Source: Diplonema papillatum
Lineage: Eukaryota > Euglenozoa > Diplonemea > Diplonemida > Diplonemidae
Assembly: GCA_030068145.1 (NCBI GenBank)
Contig: JAPJBO010000217.1
Span: 62,001 to 126,000 of the forward strand
DNA length: 64,000 nt
Direction of reading: 5' to 3'
A program made the translations under genes and the position numbers. Positions 19,240 through 30,599 of this stretch are shown one piece after another. A model generated the notes under the pieces. It was not told the DNA's origin and made no database searches. It saw nothing but the letters and a program-made list of their open reading frames with translations. Positions within the stretch are counted from its first letter, which is position 1; every line of letters begins with the position of its first letter.

Positions 19240-22200
19240 AATGGGCTGAGTGCATTTGTCCGGTCTTGAATGATGCTGCAATTTGCTCACACAGAATGTC
19301 CTGCCATGCCAGTTTTGATCCGCGACTATGCCAAGTCTTAGATCTAATGCTTCATCGAGGAGCTAGGGAATTTCGAGGAATTTCAGGGCAATTCCCTCGT
19401 GGCGGCCACTCTTACTGCGGCCGGCCGGCCTGGCGAAGGCGAGGCGGAGTGCTACAAAGTTGCAGGATTACTGGAGCCAAATTGCATCAGAGACAGCTTC
19501 CCACTTTGCCAGACATTTTTCTCCCAGCGGCAGCACCAAGGCCGAGAAATCTGTAGGTTCACAGGGGCCAGAAGAAAAAGACAGTCGTCAGAAAATGGGG
19601 GTGAGAAAACCTCTTTACTACCGGCTGCGGAAATTTCTTCCCGGCTGGCAATGGTAGAGTCCAAAAAAAGCGGGGAAAAAAGGAAGAGTCAATCCCAATG
19701 ACACTGCGTGACCGGGATTGGCACTGATTTGTTAACGTCTAGTCAACCTCTACGACCGCCTCGGAACCTTCTTCCAAAGAAGAAGTGTACGTAAGTACAA
19801 AGGTTTCCGATGGTTGTTGATGCTATTCGCCATTTGCGAGGAAGAGACTTGCAGGGCAACCTTCCGTCATTGCACAGCTTTGCGAAGCCATTTCGCAGGC
19901 CAGACAGCTTATCGAGAAGCCAACACACAGCCTCTAATCAGGATGGTTGCCCAAGACGAGCCATTATCCTGTGGGTGAGCCAGAGCAAGCCGTGCAACCG
20001 TAATGCGGCAGAAGAGAACGGTCTAGAACACAGCAGGCCGCCAGCAAAAAGTCCAAATTTGAGCTGGTGTTGGGGGTTTTTTTTGACGTTTTCGGGCATG
20101 CCCTTTCCGAATTCCCCCACTACCTTTGCGAACTTGGTTTGTGTCAAGTTCCTAAGGGAGTCTCCAACTATTTTTTCCTTTTTTTCTGTCCCGTTATTTT
20201 TTTTTTTTTTTTTCCCGCACGCGCGCGGAAAATTTTGGAGAGCCGTGTAACGCGGAACAATAAAAAAAGGCGTAAAGTGCTTATTGGTGCGTTTGACAGG
20301 TCTGTGCTGCCAGTAACTGCCGGTAACAGCCAGTAACAGCCAGTAACCGTCGGGTAGACTGCCATGGTACAGTGGGATTTCTGAAAAAAAACATTTTGTG
20401 TACTTAGCAACTTTTTGGCCCAGAACCCGAAAATTTTGTCCACACTCAAACACCACCACATGATACTTTCAAGTTTTATTTGAGGTGCCAAACCCATTTT
20501 CTGGACATTTTTGCGTTTATTTTTGACTCAAATGTCAAAGGTTTCCCGTAACAGGTGGACGACGAATCGCCTCCCTTCCCCCGCACAGTGTGATGGCGTG
20601 TTTGGCGTGGCGCGGCGCGGCGCGTTTGGCGCACCCTGTAGCCCCAAGGAAATTTAGGTTCCCACGTGCAAAAGTGTGCCTCGGCGGAATTGGTACCCAG
20701 TCTGGGTCATTTTTCAACGGGCACAAACAGTGGACTCTGGTTTTGGCAAAGTGTGGTGATATTTTCCCGCTGGTCTACGTAGCAAATATTTTACAACGAC
20801 TTTTTGCTCGCTCTTTTCTCGGATGAAGAGAACGGTGCCAAATAGACCCGGAAACGTAGGCGTTTTATTGTGGTTCGTCGGCATTTCATTGCCGCAGGGT
20901 ACATTACACCCGTCAAAACCGGTCCAAAAAGGCTGTTTGCAGGGATCGATCCCCTGGGAAAAGCGTTGGTTTTCACTGGCTCTGGAAGGACAGGGGGTGT
21001 GGAAGGCACCAGAATAGGTTGACACCCTCTGAGAACAGGTCTTCTGGAAGATTTCGTCATCGATCTTCTCACCGGACCAAAAACTTGTCGGAACGCACGC
21101 CGGGATCGCCGAGAAAATGGACGAATGATGATCCCAAAGTGAAGAAGTTGTCAATTCCTGGTGAAAACACTAAGGGCGTGCCAATCGCGCCAAACGCGCC
21201 AAACAGGGTTCTCTGGCGCGGCCTGGTGCGGCTGGCGCAGGAGCCACACTGCCCTGCAACTACTACGGGGGGAAGGGAGTGAACCGTTCTAATACCCGAC
21301 ATCTCCACGGCGTCAGATGTTGACTGTCTCCGGAGCGTCGTTCAGGTTGCCGCCGGAAGTTACTACGAGCCTGTGCAGTACTGCCCGCCCGATGAGGAGG
21401 TAGCAAGTGTGACGAGAAATCTGGCACTTGGACCGTCTGTTTTGGAAGGGATGCGCGGGAAGATGAAGAAGGTCCTCCAAATCGCTACTCATCCAAACGT
21501 GCGGGACGAGCTCATTCGACAAGGGTCTGCTGCAAAGAAGGAGAGTTGTCTTCGGTTCCACCATTGCCGAATCTGATTGTCAGTGCGTCTAGGTCGAGAA
21601 AGACTGTTGTGGAACAAGTCCCAGCAGGAGGAAGCTGACCTGGTGGCTGGCAGAAAGAGGAAACGAGAAGGCCTGCTCGCATCGATTCGCTCCGATGCGA
21701 CTGCACGAAGGAGTGGTCGAAAGTCCTGTCGCTGCAGCAGTGTCGTGCCAGGGGACAAAATCAACAATGGAGCGCCTTCAGAAGAAATGGTAATCGTGGT
21801 AAACTTTCTTTTTGTTCCTTTTACGGCTATTCTCTCCTTTTATGCGTCTTTTGCTCTCTATTGCTGGGAATACCGGTATTCCTGGACTTTTGGTGCTGAA
21901 GGAAGGGATGAATCCGTTCACTTCACCCCCCACGTGGCGCTCGTTTAGCAAAGGAAGGAAAGATTTACTGACGTCGATGGGGTATAAAAACATCGACTTT
22001 CTGAAAGCGTGTCTCCTCGAACATGAGCTTGATCCTCCGAGGAAGCACTATCGGGCAGCTTTACAGAAGCACGATGCGGAGATTCCATTACCCGATCCCG
22101 CCCCCGAAGCTGCGAAGAAAGGGGAAGACGAAGAAGTAGCTGCCGATCCAGTGCCTCAGCTCCTTGACAAACCCGAGTTGTATTTCATTAATAGACTGAC

Positions 22201-22600
22201 ATCGCCCCACTCTGTTTCACATTCACGTCAGTTTTGTGTTCAGTCATGCATTTCTTGTTTTGCTGACACTGGTAACTCCTAGCCATTCTTCGCAGTACCG
22301 CAGATGTCCAGCGTTTTGGTTGTATTTGCCCTTGTTCCCCCGTCGCTTGCTTTCTTCTGCGCGACTTGTTTGTTGACGAAGACGGCGCAAACAAGTAGAC
22401 CGTTGAGGCAGCAGACCATGGAGACTCGTCCCATGACCTTTTCGCACCGCCGGACATCCAGAGCTCTATGCAGTACATTTTGAGCACATCGCTACTGAAC
22501 GTCCATTTAATTCTCCTTCGGTGCGGTTGCCTTCGGAGCCGTAGCGCCGCTCCGGTGTGCGAATTAAACTCATGTTGAATGCGCTGTTTTACGAAACGCA
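19240..22600. other. Repeat-derived region without a confident gene
   Basis: About 19,370-19,490 resembles part of the inserted element at about 1,531-1,640: GAATTTC, then GTGGCG.CCACT, then TGC.G.CGGCC, then GCTACAAAG.TGCAG.ATTAC. Related inverted sequence flanks 20,560-21,290: CTCCCTTCCCCC followed by CAGTGTG and GTTTGGCGC on the left, with the complement on the right. Plus-strand open pieces at 21,300-21,570, 21,577-21,790 and 21,910-22,190 (for example KNIDFLKACLLEHELDPP) could be exons of a decayed transposon gene, but no family is recognisable. Confidence 0.45.
20306..20371. repeat. Dispersed repeat with CCAGTAAC-type decamers, copy 1
   Basis: The sequence GCTGCCAGTAACTGCCGGTA starts a run of imperfect 10-bp units (CCAGTAACNG), ending in GGTAGACTGCCATGGTAC. 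The same run and the same 3' tail recur at 23,518-23,572. Confidence 0.85.
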
Positions 22601-24015
22601 CTTCGGCTACGTTCCTTGGCCGGACTGCTGACGCTACGGGATCCTCGGTTGTGCTCCTTAGCTGGATTGCTTGCTCGATGGGATGAATTGGGCACAGCGC
22701 GGTGCCGTGGGGTGAGGTGCGGACTGGAACGGTCTCTCCTCCCGTTTACGCTGGCCACACGCGCGGAAGCGCAGCTGGTGAAACAACGTCCTCCTTCAAC
22801 CAGCTTGCGAGCTCCTTTTCCACCACACCTTGCTCAAGGACACGCCTCCGCGAACCGCCGCGAATCCCAGCGTCGTTTAGACGCTGTGGGAGCTTTTCCT
22901 GAAGCTGCTGGGAAGATACACTGGGAGTGCCACCGCTTGCTGCTTCGTCGGGTACCTTTTTAAACCTTCCTTTGTTCCATTATGCAGCAAGAATTGCGGA
23001 ATACATCACACTCGCCACGGTCATCTTTTCTGGCAACTCGGTGTCCATAGGGCTGAAGCAAGCCGGCTGATCGCGCTACGAACTTGGCCGACATCCAGCT
23101 TGTCGGATGATCCAACGCCCAACTTCACAAAGATACACGAAAAGCGGGTACATGACGAAGGTTGCCCCGAGGAGGCGTGAACTTCCCAAGCCATTGCAAC
23201 TCTGAAAGAGGTTGTCGAGAACTTCGTCAAGATGGTGACGAAGACTGGTGGATGAGGATGAGTGCAAGACAGATGGTACGTTCAGCGAAATGTGCGCCTG
23301 TTTTTCGAGGAGCGCTTTTTTCAGAGCCTTTTGCGCGGGCAGACGCTACCACGAGGGAAAAAAAACGACAGTATTTGTTGCCCCTCTTCCCTTCCAAACT
23401 CAGGAAACCCGAAACCTGGAGAAAACATTGCCGAACAAAAATGAAAAAAAATCTGGGCGGAGGTCAAATTTTGCTAAGTACACCCAGCGTTTAAATCACG
23501 TACACCCCTGCTCTGCGCTGCCAGTAACTGCCAGGAACAGCCAGTAACCGCCAGGTAGACTGCCATGGTACATAAGCTAAAATCAAACGCACCACTTATA
23601 TGGTCAGCAATATTTCAGAAAATTGCTTATATGGCCAGCTATTCATTACCGGCATGCAAAGGACTCCCCCACTAAGGGCCACTGAAAAGTTGTGTGAGAA
23701 GATGTGCGAAAACTTCTGCAAAAAAAAGTAGGCGGATCACCCCTTTTTGAGTATTTTCTACAAAGCAAGTGCTTAAACTTATCCAGAAAGTTGGACTGGT
23801 GCGTACTTTCGCCCTACGTCTCTTGACCACTACGCGAACGTCGGGTGTGACCTCATCCAGCAAAAGATGGGACTGCAGACCTCGCTCATCACGGGTCCTC
23901 GCGCAGGAACAACTTAGAACTGGGATTTTGCACTTGAAAGTGGTAGAGCTGGTTTTTCACTCTGGGGCATGCACCGGTTTATATCAAAAGAAAACTTGAA
24001 AGGCGGGGCAATGTC
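22601..24015. other. Region without a supportable gene
   Basis: Only short frames with poor composition are present, apart from the dispersed repeat at 23,518-23,572. A-rich runs at 23,350-23,460 resemble those beside the other repeat copy at about 20,200-20,270. Confidence 0.4.
23518..23572. repeat. Dispersed repeat with CCAGTAAC-type decamers, copy 2
   Basis: CTGCCAGTAACTGCCAGGAA is followed by further CCAGTAAC units and by GGTAGACTGCCATGGTAC. It is collinear with 20,306-20,371 but one unit shorter. Confidence 0.85.
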
Positions 24016-24279
24016 TTATTTGTGTACGCACAGACAAAAAGAGGCTGGAAAAAAGCACACCCCAAACACTCGCAGTAGCACATAGACGTCACGCCAGAAC
24101 GGCGCAAAGTCGTCAAATGCGAGGTAGTAGACCAGCAACAGGAAAGGGAGAAGCAGAACGACGAAAAACGCGAACTGGTAAGACACAGGAATACCAGGCC
24201 ATTCCCACTCCTCGTCACTCTCGTATCCAGTATCGTCAAGTTCTTGTTTCGCTCGCCTCTTGCCATAAACGTTAGTCAT
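24016..24279 (-). CDS. Small acidic single-span membrane protein, unknown
   Basis: This 87-residue frame starts at a proper ATG. A charged N-terminus has basic residues (GKRRAKQE) followed by an acidic Trp-rich patch (DDTGYESDEEWEWPG). Then comes one strong hydrophobic helix (FAFFVVLLLPFLLLVYYLAF, about 36-55) and a second weakly hydrophobic stretch near the C-terminus (VYVLLRVFGVCFF). The layout suggests a tail-anchored or hairpin membrane protein of the endomembrane system. It stands alone in a repeat-rich region. I recognise no family, and the C-terminus could be altered by splicing. Confidence 0.45.
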   Translation of the reverse strand: MTNVYGKRRAKQELDDTGYESDEEWEWPGIPVSYQFAFFVVLLLPFLLLVYYLAFDDFAPFWRDVYVLLRVFGVCFFPASFCLCVHK

Positions 24280-25560
24280 GTTACCGCACCACCTTTGTGC
24301 AAGTTGTGCTGTTCATGTGTACCTTCGCAGAGCATTAAAGAGAGAATTAGAATAGAGATCTATGGTTTCGGAAAGGAGGTGCAGAGGCAAACTTTGGCAG
24401 GGCAATAATCACACAACTGTCGCTTTTGCAAACTCCTTTTGATTCACTGCCCCTCCTAGAATGCCTGCGATGGCCGTGCAGACATCCGGTGGAACAAACA
24501 AACCGGTGGGACACAGCCCTGCGTCGACCCTTGCTTGCGTAAATGCGGACCAGGTTCAGTGTGAGTGTCCAATCGGTTGTGATCAAGCAGTTGTGCTTTC
24601 ATGCTCGAGCTGAGCACCCATAAGGCAATGCTGTCGGCATACTCGCAACGTATACGACAGGAAGAAACATGCCGCGAAGCCAGCTCCAAAAGCAGCGAAG
24701 CCCAAGAACGAGTGGGATGAAGTTACGAAAGAGGGTGAGGAAAGTTGAGAGCAATTTCTACCATTTAGACTTCAAGGGGATGCTGTCGCACTGCAAGTCT
24801 CTTGCTGGCTACAAGAGTTTCCGGAGCGACAAGGTGCTGACAACAACGCGTAATAGAAGCCGGTTCGACGTGGAGCACGTTGGGAAGCCAGCAACGCAAA
24901 GCCTCATTCGGGCTCTATAGCCCGAAGGAAGAGGAAGAAGAAGCTGTGATTGGCGATGCCTTGTAATACACAAGAGGCGGAACTTCGACTTTTTGGTGGT
25001 CAGAGGTTCGGGGGCGTTCGGGCAAAAGTTTGGGATGAATAGTTGGGCGGGCACAAAAATCTTCTGGACCGCTTCTTTGTAGTGTCACCTACCCAACATG
25101 CCTCGTAAGCCACGACACGGGTAGTTCAAGGTAGCGTGACAAGCCAGCGACGCGGTAAAGGGGTGTTCCATCTGGAGATAATGGGGGAATATGAAATGAC
25201 AGCGGGATGAGTTTGGGTATATTGAAAAGAAGTCCAAAACATGCTGTGGCGAAACCGATGCGCAAATGACCACTTGCACAGTCTCCGCCGGATATTGGAA
25301 GCCTGCAAATGTGCTGGGATCGAGTAAACCCCGACGGCTACGTGCGGAAGTAGTATCTTTTTCAAAATCGGCCAAGAAACATCCGAGTTTCTACTCAACA
25401 ACAACTTCTCGTCGTCCCACTAATGCTTTTCGCCGGAGGCGTGGCGACCGTTGGATACAGCTGATCTGGGCGTCGAATATTTTTACTGTTCGGTTCGTGC
25501 CACACTCTCACGGCCTACAGCAGGACTAGCACTTTGGACGTCGATGCAAATAATTGCAAC
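24280..25560. other. Region without a supportable gene
   Basis: Short frames occur on both strands, but none has convincing composition, start context or homology. I see no RNA gene. Confidence 0.35.
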
Positions 25561-25831
25561 AGAAAAGGAAGAGGCTGGCTAAGTGTTTTGTGCGAGAAAG
25601 GAGGCAACAAAAGCGGAAAAAGAACAGCTAGAAGTGATTCGTGCGAGGACGTTCCAAGACGACAACTCGACAGCGACACGCTGCAAAAACTGCTCAGGGT
25701 CGCGAAACCCTGTACGTTCAGGAAAGTTGGCACATTGACTTCCCAGTTGGCGGCTCAAGCAAGAACGCAAGCAGCCAGGAAGATCGGTTCATGTCTGCGA
25801 TGCTTCGCCACACACTGGGCAAGCTACCGCA

Positions 25832-25960
25832 CACTCCGCAAACGCTGCTTGCAAGAAGGTTGCTATTGCCGATCCTTCTTGCCTTCAATGTTTCTCCGTG
25901 GTGAACACAAGCTGCCACTACTCCGCAAACAGTGTTTGCAAGAAGGATGCTATTGCCGAC
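25832..25960. repeat. 88-bp direct repeat inside the putative tryptophan-synthase intron
   Basis: ACTCCGCAAAC followed by a TTGCAAGAAGG.TGCTATTGCCGA segment starts at 25,832 and again at 25,920. The two copies differ at a few bases. Confidence 0.8.
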
Positions 25961-26104
25961 CGAAGCTCGCCACCCGGAAGATCCTTGTTTGCCCGAATTT
26001 CCTGTGGATTTGGTGCAGAGTACTTGACAGACTCCGGCTAACCGAAGGTGCGATACACACCAGATTTGGTTCCTTTCGGGATCGGGTATCAATGAAATAC
26101 ATAC

Positions 26105-26830
26105 CCGCATCAGAGCCGAACCGACCACCAGACCGTCAGCACCAAGATTGCGGACGGCCTTCACCGCGGCATTGTTGGATACTCCAAAACCAAGAATCTT
26201 CTTGCATCCAATTGTGTTTTCTGTCGTTCGTTTCCACACCGGCTGATAATCTGTTGCAAGGTAGTTCGCGAGGGACTCGCGAGCCCCAGTCACGCCTAAG
26301 ACGCACGTGCAGTAGAGGAACGTATCTACAGAGCTGGAAATTTTTCTTAACCGTTCCTCTCTAGTGAACGGGGTAACGAGCGGGATGAATGTCATTCCAT
26401 TGGAGCGGCACTGCGCCGCAACACGAACCGTTTCCGGCTCTTCACTTGGGAGATCGACAATGATGACTCCGGACACGCAGCCCTTTGCTTTCTCAACCCA
26501 ACCAGAAAGAAACGTGTTGTAGTATCCCATGAGGATAACGGGCAGTATGAACCCCCTTGCCCTTGCTTTCTGAACTAACTCGATGACTTGGAACACGCTG
26601 CTGCATTTTTGCTTCATAGCATCGAGAGCGCACTCTTCAATCACCGGGCCGTCTCCTACAGGGTCAGTGAACGGAATCCCTACTTCGACAATACCCACAC
26701 AGCCGCTTTCTTGACACGCCATGAGAATGTCAAGCGACTTTTCCTCGGTTGGATAACACGCGGTCACGTACACCAGATTGGCGAACTTGCTGTTGAAGAC
26801 ATCGCGAATTGCATCCGCGCCACACGCCAT
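26105..26830 (-). CDS. Tryptophan synthase alpha domain (TRP5 type), first exon; rest unresolved
   Basis: The alpha reaction cleaves indole-3-glycerol phosphate to indole and glyceraldehyde 3-phosphate. The exon runs from ATG 26,830 to a GTATGT donor at 26,104 and encodes 242 residues, about 90% of an alpha domain. Family motifs include VTACYPTEEKSLDIL, VEVGIPFTDPVGDGPVI with both catalytic acids (the E of VEVG and the D of VGDGP), LPVILMGYYNTFL, VIIVDLPSEE, GVTGAR, GFGVSNNAAVKAV and VVGSALM. The wording is closest to the eukaryotic TRP5-type domain, in which alpha is often fused to beta. After the donor, homology stops. A possible C-terminal exon lies near 25,580-25,730 (a helix containing DPEQFLQRVAVEL), but the phase does not fit cleanly. 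No beta domain is seen within the window, so the gene may be unfused or broken. Confidence 0.8.
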
Positions 26831-28339
26831 TTCGTAGCTTTCTTTCGACTCTTTAACCTGTTGCACATGGAGTGCAATTCAAAGTATCTAGCAAATACAT
26901 AAGGTATGCTACCCAGTGTTGGGGTTAGTCTTGCGAGACTGGCGCGCGGTCTTCTGGATAAATTAGATATGTCTGAGGTCGATGTACCATCCAGAGCTCA
27001 GGTTACAAAGTTAACGCCTGTCCTTATCCAAAAGAGATGTGGACATCCATCGAAACATCGGACCGAGCATCTCATCGCCGTTTTGGCTTGCTCAGGAGGT
27101 TAGCAAAAGGCTGGCACACCGATTTTGAACAAGGAGAGGGCAAGTCGAAGAAGCCAATAAAAGACAAATACGATGAAGGTCCCGAGAAAGAAAGGGATAC
27201 GTTCGAACGATCCCTCCGACAACGGCAGCTTAGAGTCAATTTGATCTCTTCGCCAATTCATTGAGCATCTCAAGGTTTCGTTTCAGGAGCGAAAAGAAAC
27301 AACTGGCACTGAACGAAACGTACAAGCTCGTCGACGCTAGGGCTGCAGCTAGGCTTTCTGGGTTGGGAACAATCTCATTACAAACTTGAACATGCTGGAA
27401 GTCACCCAACATATTTTAGTGCCTCTTGAAATTAATGGAACGCATTTTTCCGCGTTTTCGCCCAACCGGAAACGCATCCGTTTGCATCTTTCTTATCCAA
27501 CCCGGTTAACCCGGTGGGGGACGGTGCACAACTCTTTGTCCCTGTTCCCGACGGGAACTTCTTTCGATTACGGTGAAACGGTGAAACCCGGCAGATTCTT
27601 CCCGATATCTTCTTTGTGTCGCCGACAATCAACCAAGGTTGATGCTCTTTTTTTACTGTTGTGACCGAGTGCACAGCCAACAAGCTCAGTCAGGCTCATC
27701 GACCTGCGCTAGCTACCCCGGTCGACATCCCACGAGAAGCTCGTGCGCTGAAGGAAATTTGCTTGCTTGCTGATTGCAGCGTTAGTCGTCTACAAGGAGT
27801 TCAATGGAGCTTCCAATGCCGGTCCCGAGTTTCCGGTCTGTTCGGGGCTACTCGACGAGTCAGGACTGTCCGCCTGCTTAGTATCCTCGGTGCGATCCTG
27901 AACACGCTTTGCTTTGGTCGCATTGCGAACTGAATTTGGCGTCGCAAGATGATCTGGCTTCGCAAGCCTGCACGTGCCACTCTCTTTACTCTGTAAGTGC
28001 TGTGCCTGGCAACTTGAGCACTCAAATCGATAGCTGCGAAGCCTCGACCCTTTGCGCTGTAGGTTTTTGAGTTTCGCTTGTTTTGACACGTTGTGAAAAA
28101 TGTGTGATGCAAATGCAGTGGGGAGCAATTGACCAATAGTTTCCGCCAAGAGAAAATTTCGACAACGAGAGTAGATCACCAGTAGCTTCCATAAATCGAA
28201 GATCGATTGATGCTAAGTTCGGCGTGTAGTGGCAAGTTCGGCGCCAGTACCCGAACCCCGTTGTCCCGACTCAAAAACCGCGAGCTTTTGAGAAATTTCA
28301 CAATTTTCAGGAACATCAGAGAAAACCCGAATCGAATGG
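26831..28339. other. Region without a confident gene
   Basis: A minus-strand frame at 27,790-28,179 contains a Cys pair (RFECSSCQAQ) and a polar tail. It could be an exon or a transposon remnant, but nothing identifies it. I see nothing else to support. Confidence 0.35.
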
Positions 28340-28834
28340 GGTGGTCATGGTCATCGGGTCGACGGGGGGAATCACAAATTGTCATGGGTCAACTTTTGGA
28401 ATCCCAAAAATCAATCCAAATCACAAAAAATCAAGAAAAATCGTCGTCTTGTTGCGTTAGTGGTATGGTCCTTTGACAGAGTGAGCCGATGCCTCTCATC
28501 TCACCTTTAAAACACGGCTGAGTCGCGCATGCTCTTGACAGACGCTAACGTCCGACATTTCGCACGCGCGTCGCAGTCGTTGGGTGGTATTGACAAGGGG
28601 TTTCATCGGACACTCGGATGAGCTTCGTTACTTCACTGCCGCAGGTTCCCCCCTGCCCTGGGAGGTCCGCTTGGCTGCCTTCGGGTTGCGTTTCCGCGTT
28701 GGTGTTGTTGCTTCGCTTTTGGACTCCTTCTTCGACTTCGCACGGTCCCAACGTCCTGGTCTGCCCTTGGTGCACGTCTTGCGCTCAGTCTGCGCAGTTC
28801 GTCTCTCCTGCTTGTCCTCAATCGTTGATTCTTG

Positions 28835-29390
28835 TAGATCACAAGAAATCAGTAAAAATCGTCGTCTTGTTGCGTTAGTGGGGAGTCATTTGCATGCAAA
28901 TGAAGTAACACACTATGCCAGCTTTTCGCTACGTGACTCCAGAAGGGTCACTTTTTCCGCGCTTTCGGCGCGGCGCAACTCTAGTCGGCTGCAACTGTTG
29001 TTGGCAGTTGCTCACGATCTCATAATCCGAAAAGGAATCGGAGTCTTCGCTTTCTCGCTTGCGCCGATAGGCAGGCCGCGATGCGGAGGACGCGATTAGC
29101 CGGGAAGAGCCGGCGGGAGGGCGCGATCGTTGTGTGACCCGTGGAGGGTCGGAACCAGAACCAGTAAAAGGGCCCGAGTCAGGGCCTGCCATCGAAGAGG
29201 GCCGGGCGGGGCCGGGTGGGCGCGGTGTGTTCGGGCCGGCGAGGCCAGTGCCGTCGTCGCCGAGATCGGCGCGTCGTCGTCGTCGTGCGCGCAGCGCGGC
29301 TGCGGGAGAGGCCGTGGGGGTGCAGGGCGCGGGTCGCTTCCTGCCTGTTGGCGGGGGGGCGCGCTTCGGGGGCGACTTCGTCGTCCGCCT
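28835..29390. repeat. Direct repeat, left copy
   Basis: This repeat matches 31,924-32,456 in the same orientation with a few small indels. It begins TAGATCACAAGAAATCAGTA, passes through the TTGCATGCAA palindrome, and ends in a GC-rich part. On the complement, an ATG at 29,192 opens an 87-residue frame rich in Arg, Ser and acidic residues (KRESEDSDSFSDYEIVSN). The frame is broken in the right copy, so coding status is doubtful. Confidence 0.85.
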
Positions 29391-30168
29391 CCTCCGGCCA
29401 CGGCTGGTAGGTGTTTTCTTGTTGCGTTAGTGGGGAGTCGCTTGCATGCAAATGAGTACCACACTAGAAAAATCACATAATATCACATGAGGTCAATCCA
29501 AATCAAAAAATGTCGCAGAGGATCACAAAACAACGCAAAATGCAGGATTCCTTCAAACCTGGCTACCCTGCTGTATCTATCACCTGTCAGTTGTGGCTTA
29601 CCACGTTGTGACTTCTTGCAACGACTAGACTGCTCACGCAGCAGGCATAGTGGGCGTGCAGAAACGCAACTTTCTGGGCACGAGACGACATGACTGGGGC
29701 GTCTATGTATGGAAGGCTGAACTCTTCGCATTCCTTCGGGCACATCGGCCTTGGCGAAGTAGTAGCGCAAGTCAGACAAAGAGGAAGGGGAAAGATAAGC
29801 GGCACGAAACTCTCGAATTCTTGACTAGCCGGACAGATCGCGGATTTTCTTCTTTCGGTGGATGAGGGAAGATGCAGTTTAATGTGAAGACACAGGAGGG
29901 GACGACAGAGTAAACACGAAGAAAGCGCGACTACGGCGGGCGGAAGTCGCTACGTCGGAGGCGCGGCGCGAACCGCGGCCCTGTCACAGAGGATGACTGC
30001 GCCGATAGTGCCGCAATCGGAGGCGTTCTGGTTGGCAGGCTGACGGCTGGTTCAATCAAACCCGATTAGTACTCGGAGAAAAAGTCGTAGTTTAGTGCTC
30101 GGGGCAGATTTTGCCAGGATTACTCTCTCTTTAGCCCCTTTCACCCAAAAAGACTTGATGCTAGCATC

Positions 30169-30406
30169 GGACCGGACAAAAGTTTGACCGCACGACGACA
30201 AACCAATTGGACCATTTTGTCCGGCCCACCTTATTTCCGCCCGGGCACGTTTCCGGTGTTGGGCCGAGGGGCATCAGGTGAAATAAGAAATGTCCCTTGC
30301 CAAATGGGTAGTCGAACGCGAGAGATGCGAAGCACTCGAACAAGCCCTCAGAAAAAAGTTGGACCGCGAGAGCCCAAAATAGGTGAGTTGGCGTTTTGTC
30401 CGGTCC
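30169..30406. mobile_element. Small inverted-repeat element (MITE-like)
   Basis: GGACCGGACAAAA at 30,169-30,181 is exactly complementary to TTTTGTCCGGTCC at 30,394-30,406. A further related core, TTTTGTCCGGCC, occurs near 30,210. The 238-bp unit has no coding capacity. It lies downstream of the spliced gene at 30,600-31,791. Confidence 0.5.
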
Positions 30407-30599
30407 AACTTTTTTCTGTTTACGGTATCTGCTACTTGCGGATGCTGGTTCCTTTGCTCGTCTGCTGAGTGGCCGGCGACTCCTGTCCTTTGGCGCCTGC
30501 TTCTTTGGCCTCGTCTCGAAGTCTTTTCTTCGCCTTTGGGGATAACTGCCAGGGACACTTTTTCGTCAACCCAGGTGAGGCTACGCTCTGTCACACAAT

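Noticed and set aside
25718-26104. C-terminal extension of the tryptophan synthase alpha frame
   Set aside because: It begins exactly at a GTATGT donor, has no family similarity and consists partly of an 88-bp tandem repeat. It is better read as intron.
26105-26830. Bacterial contamination as the source of the tryptophan synthase alpha sequence
   Set aside because: The wording is TRP5-like eukaryotic, an intron donor is present, and the flanking DNA has the same character as the rest of the window.
29096-29476. GC-rich frame of about 126 codons in the left direct repeat (and its counterpart near 32,108-32,479)
   Set aside because: It is Arg/Pro-rich by base composition and the frame differs between the two repeat copies. 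Not supported as a gene.
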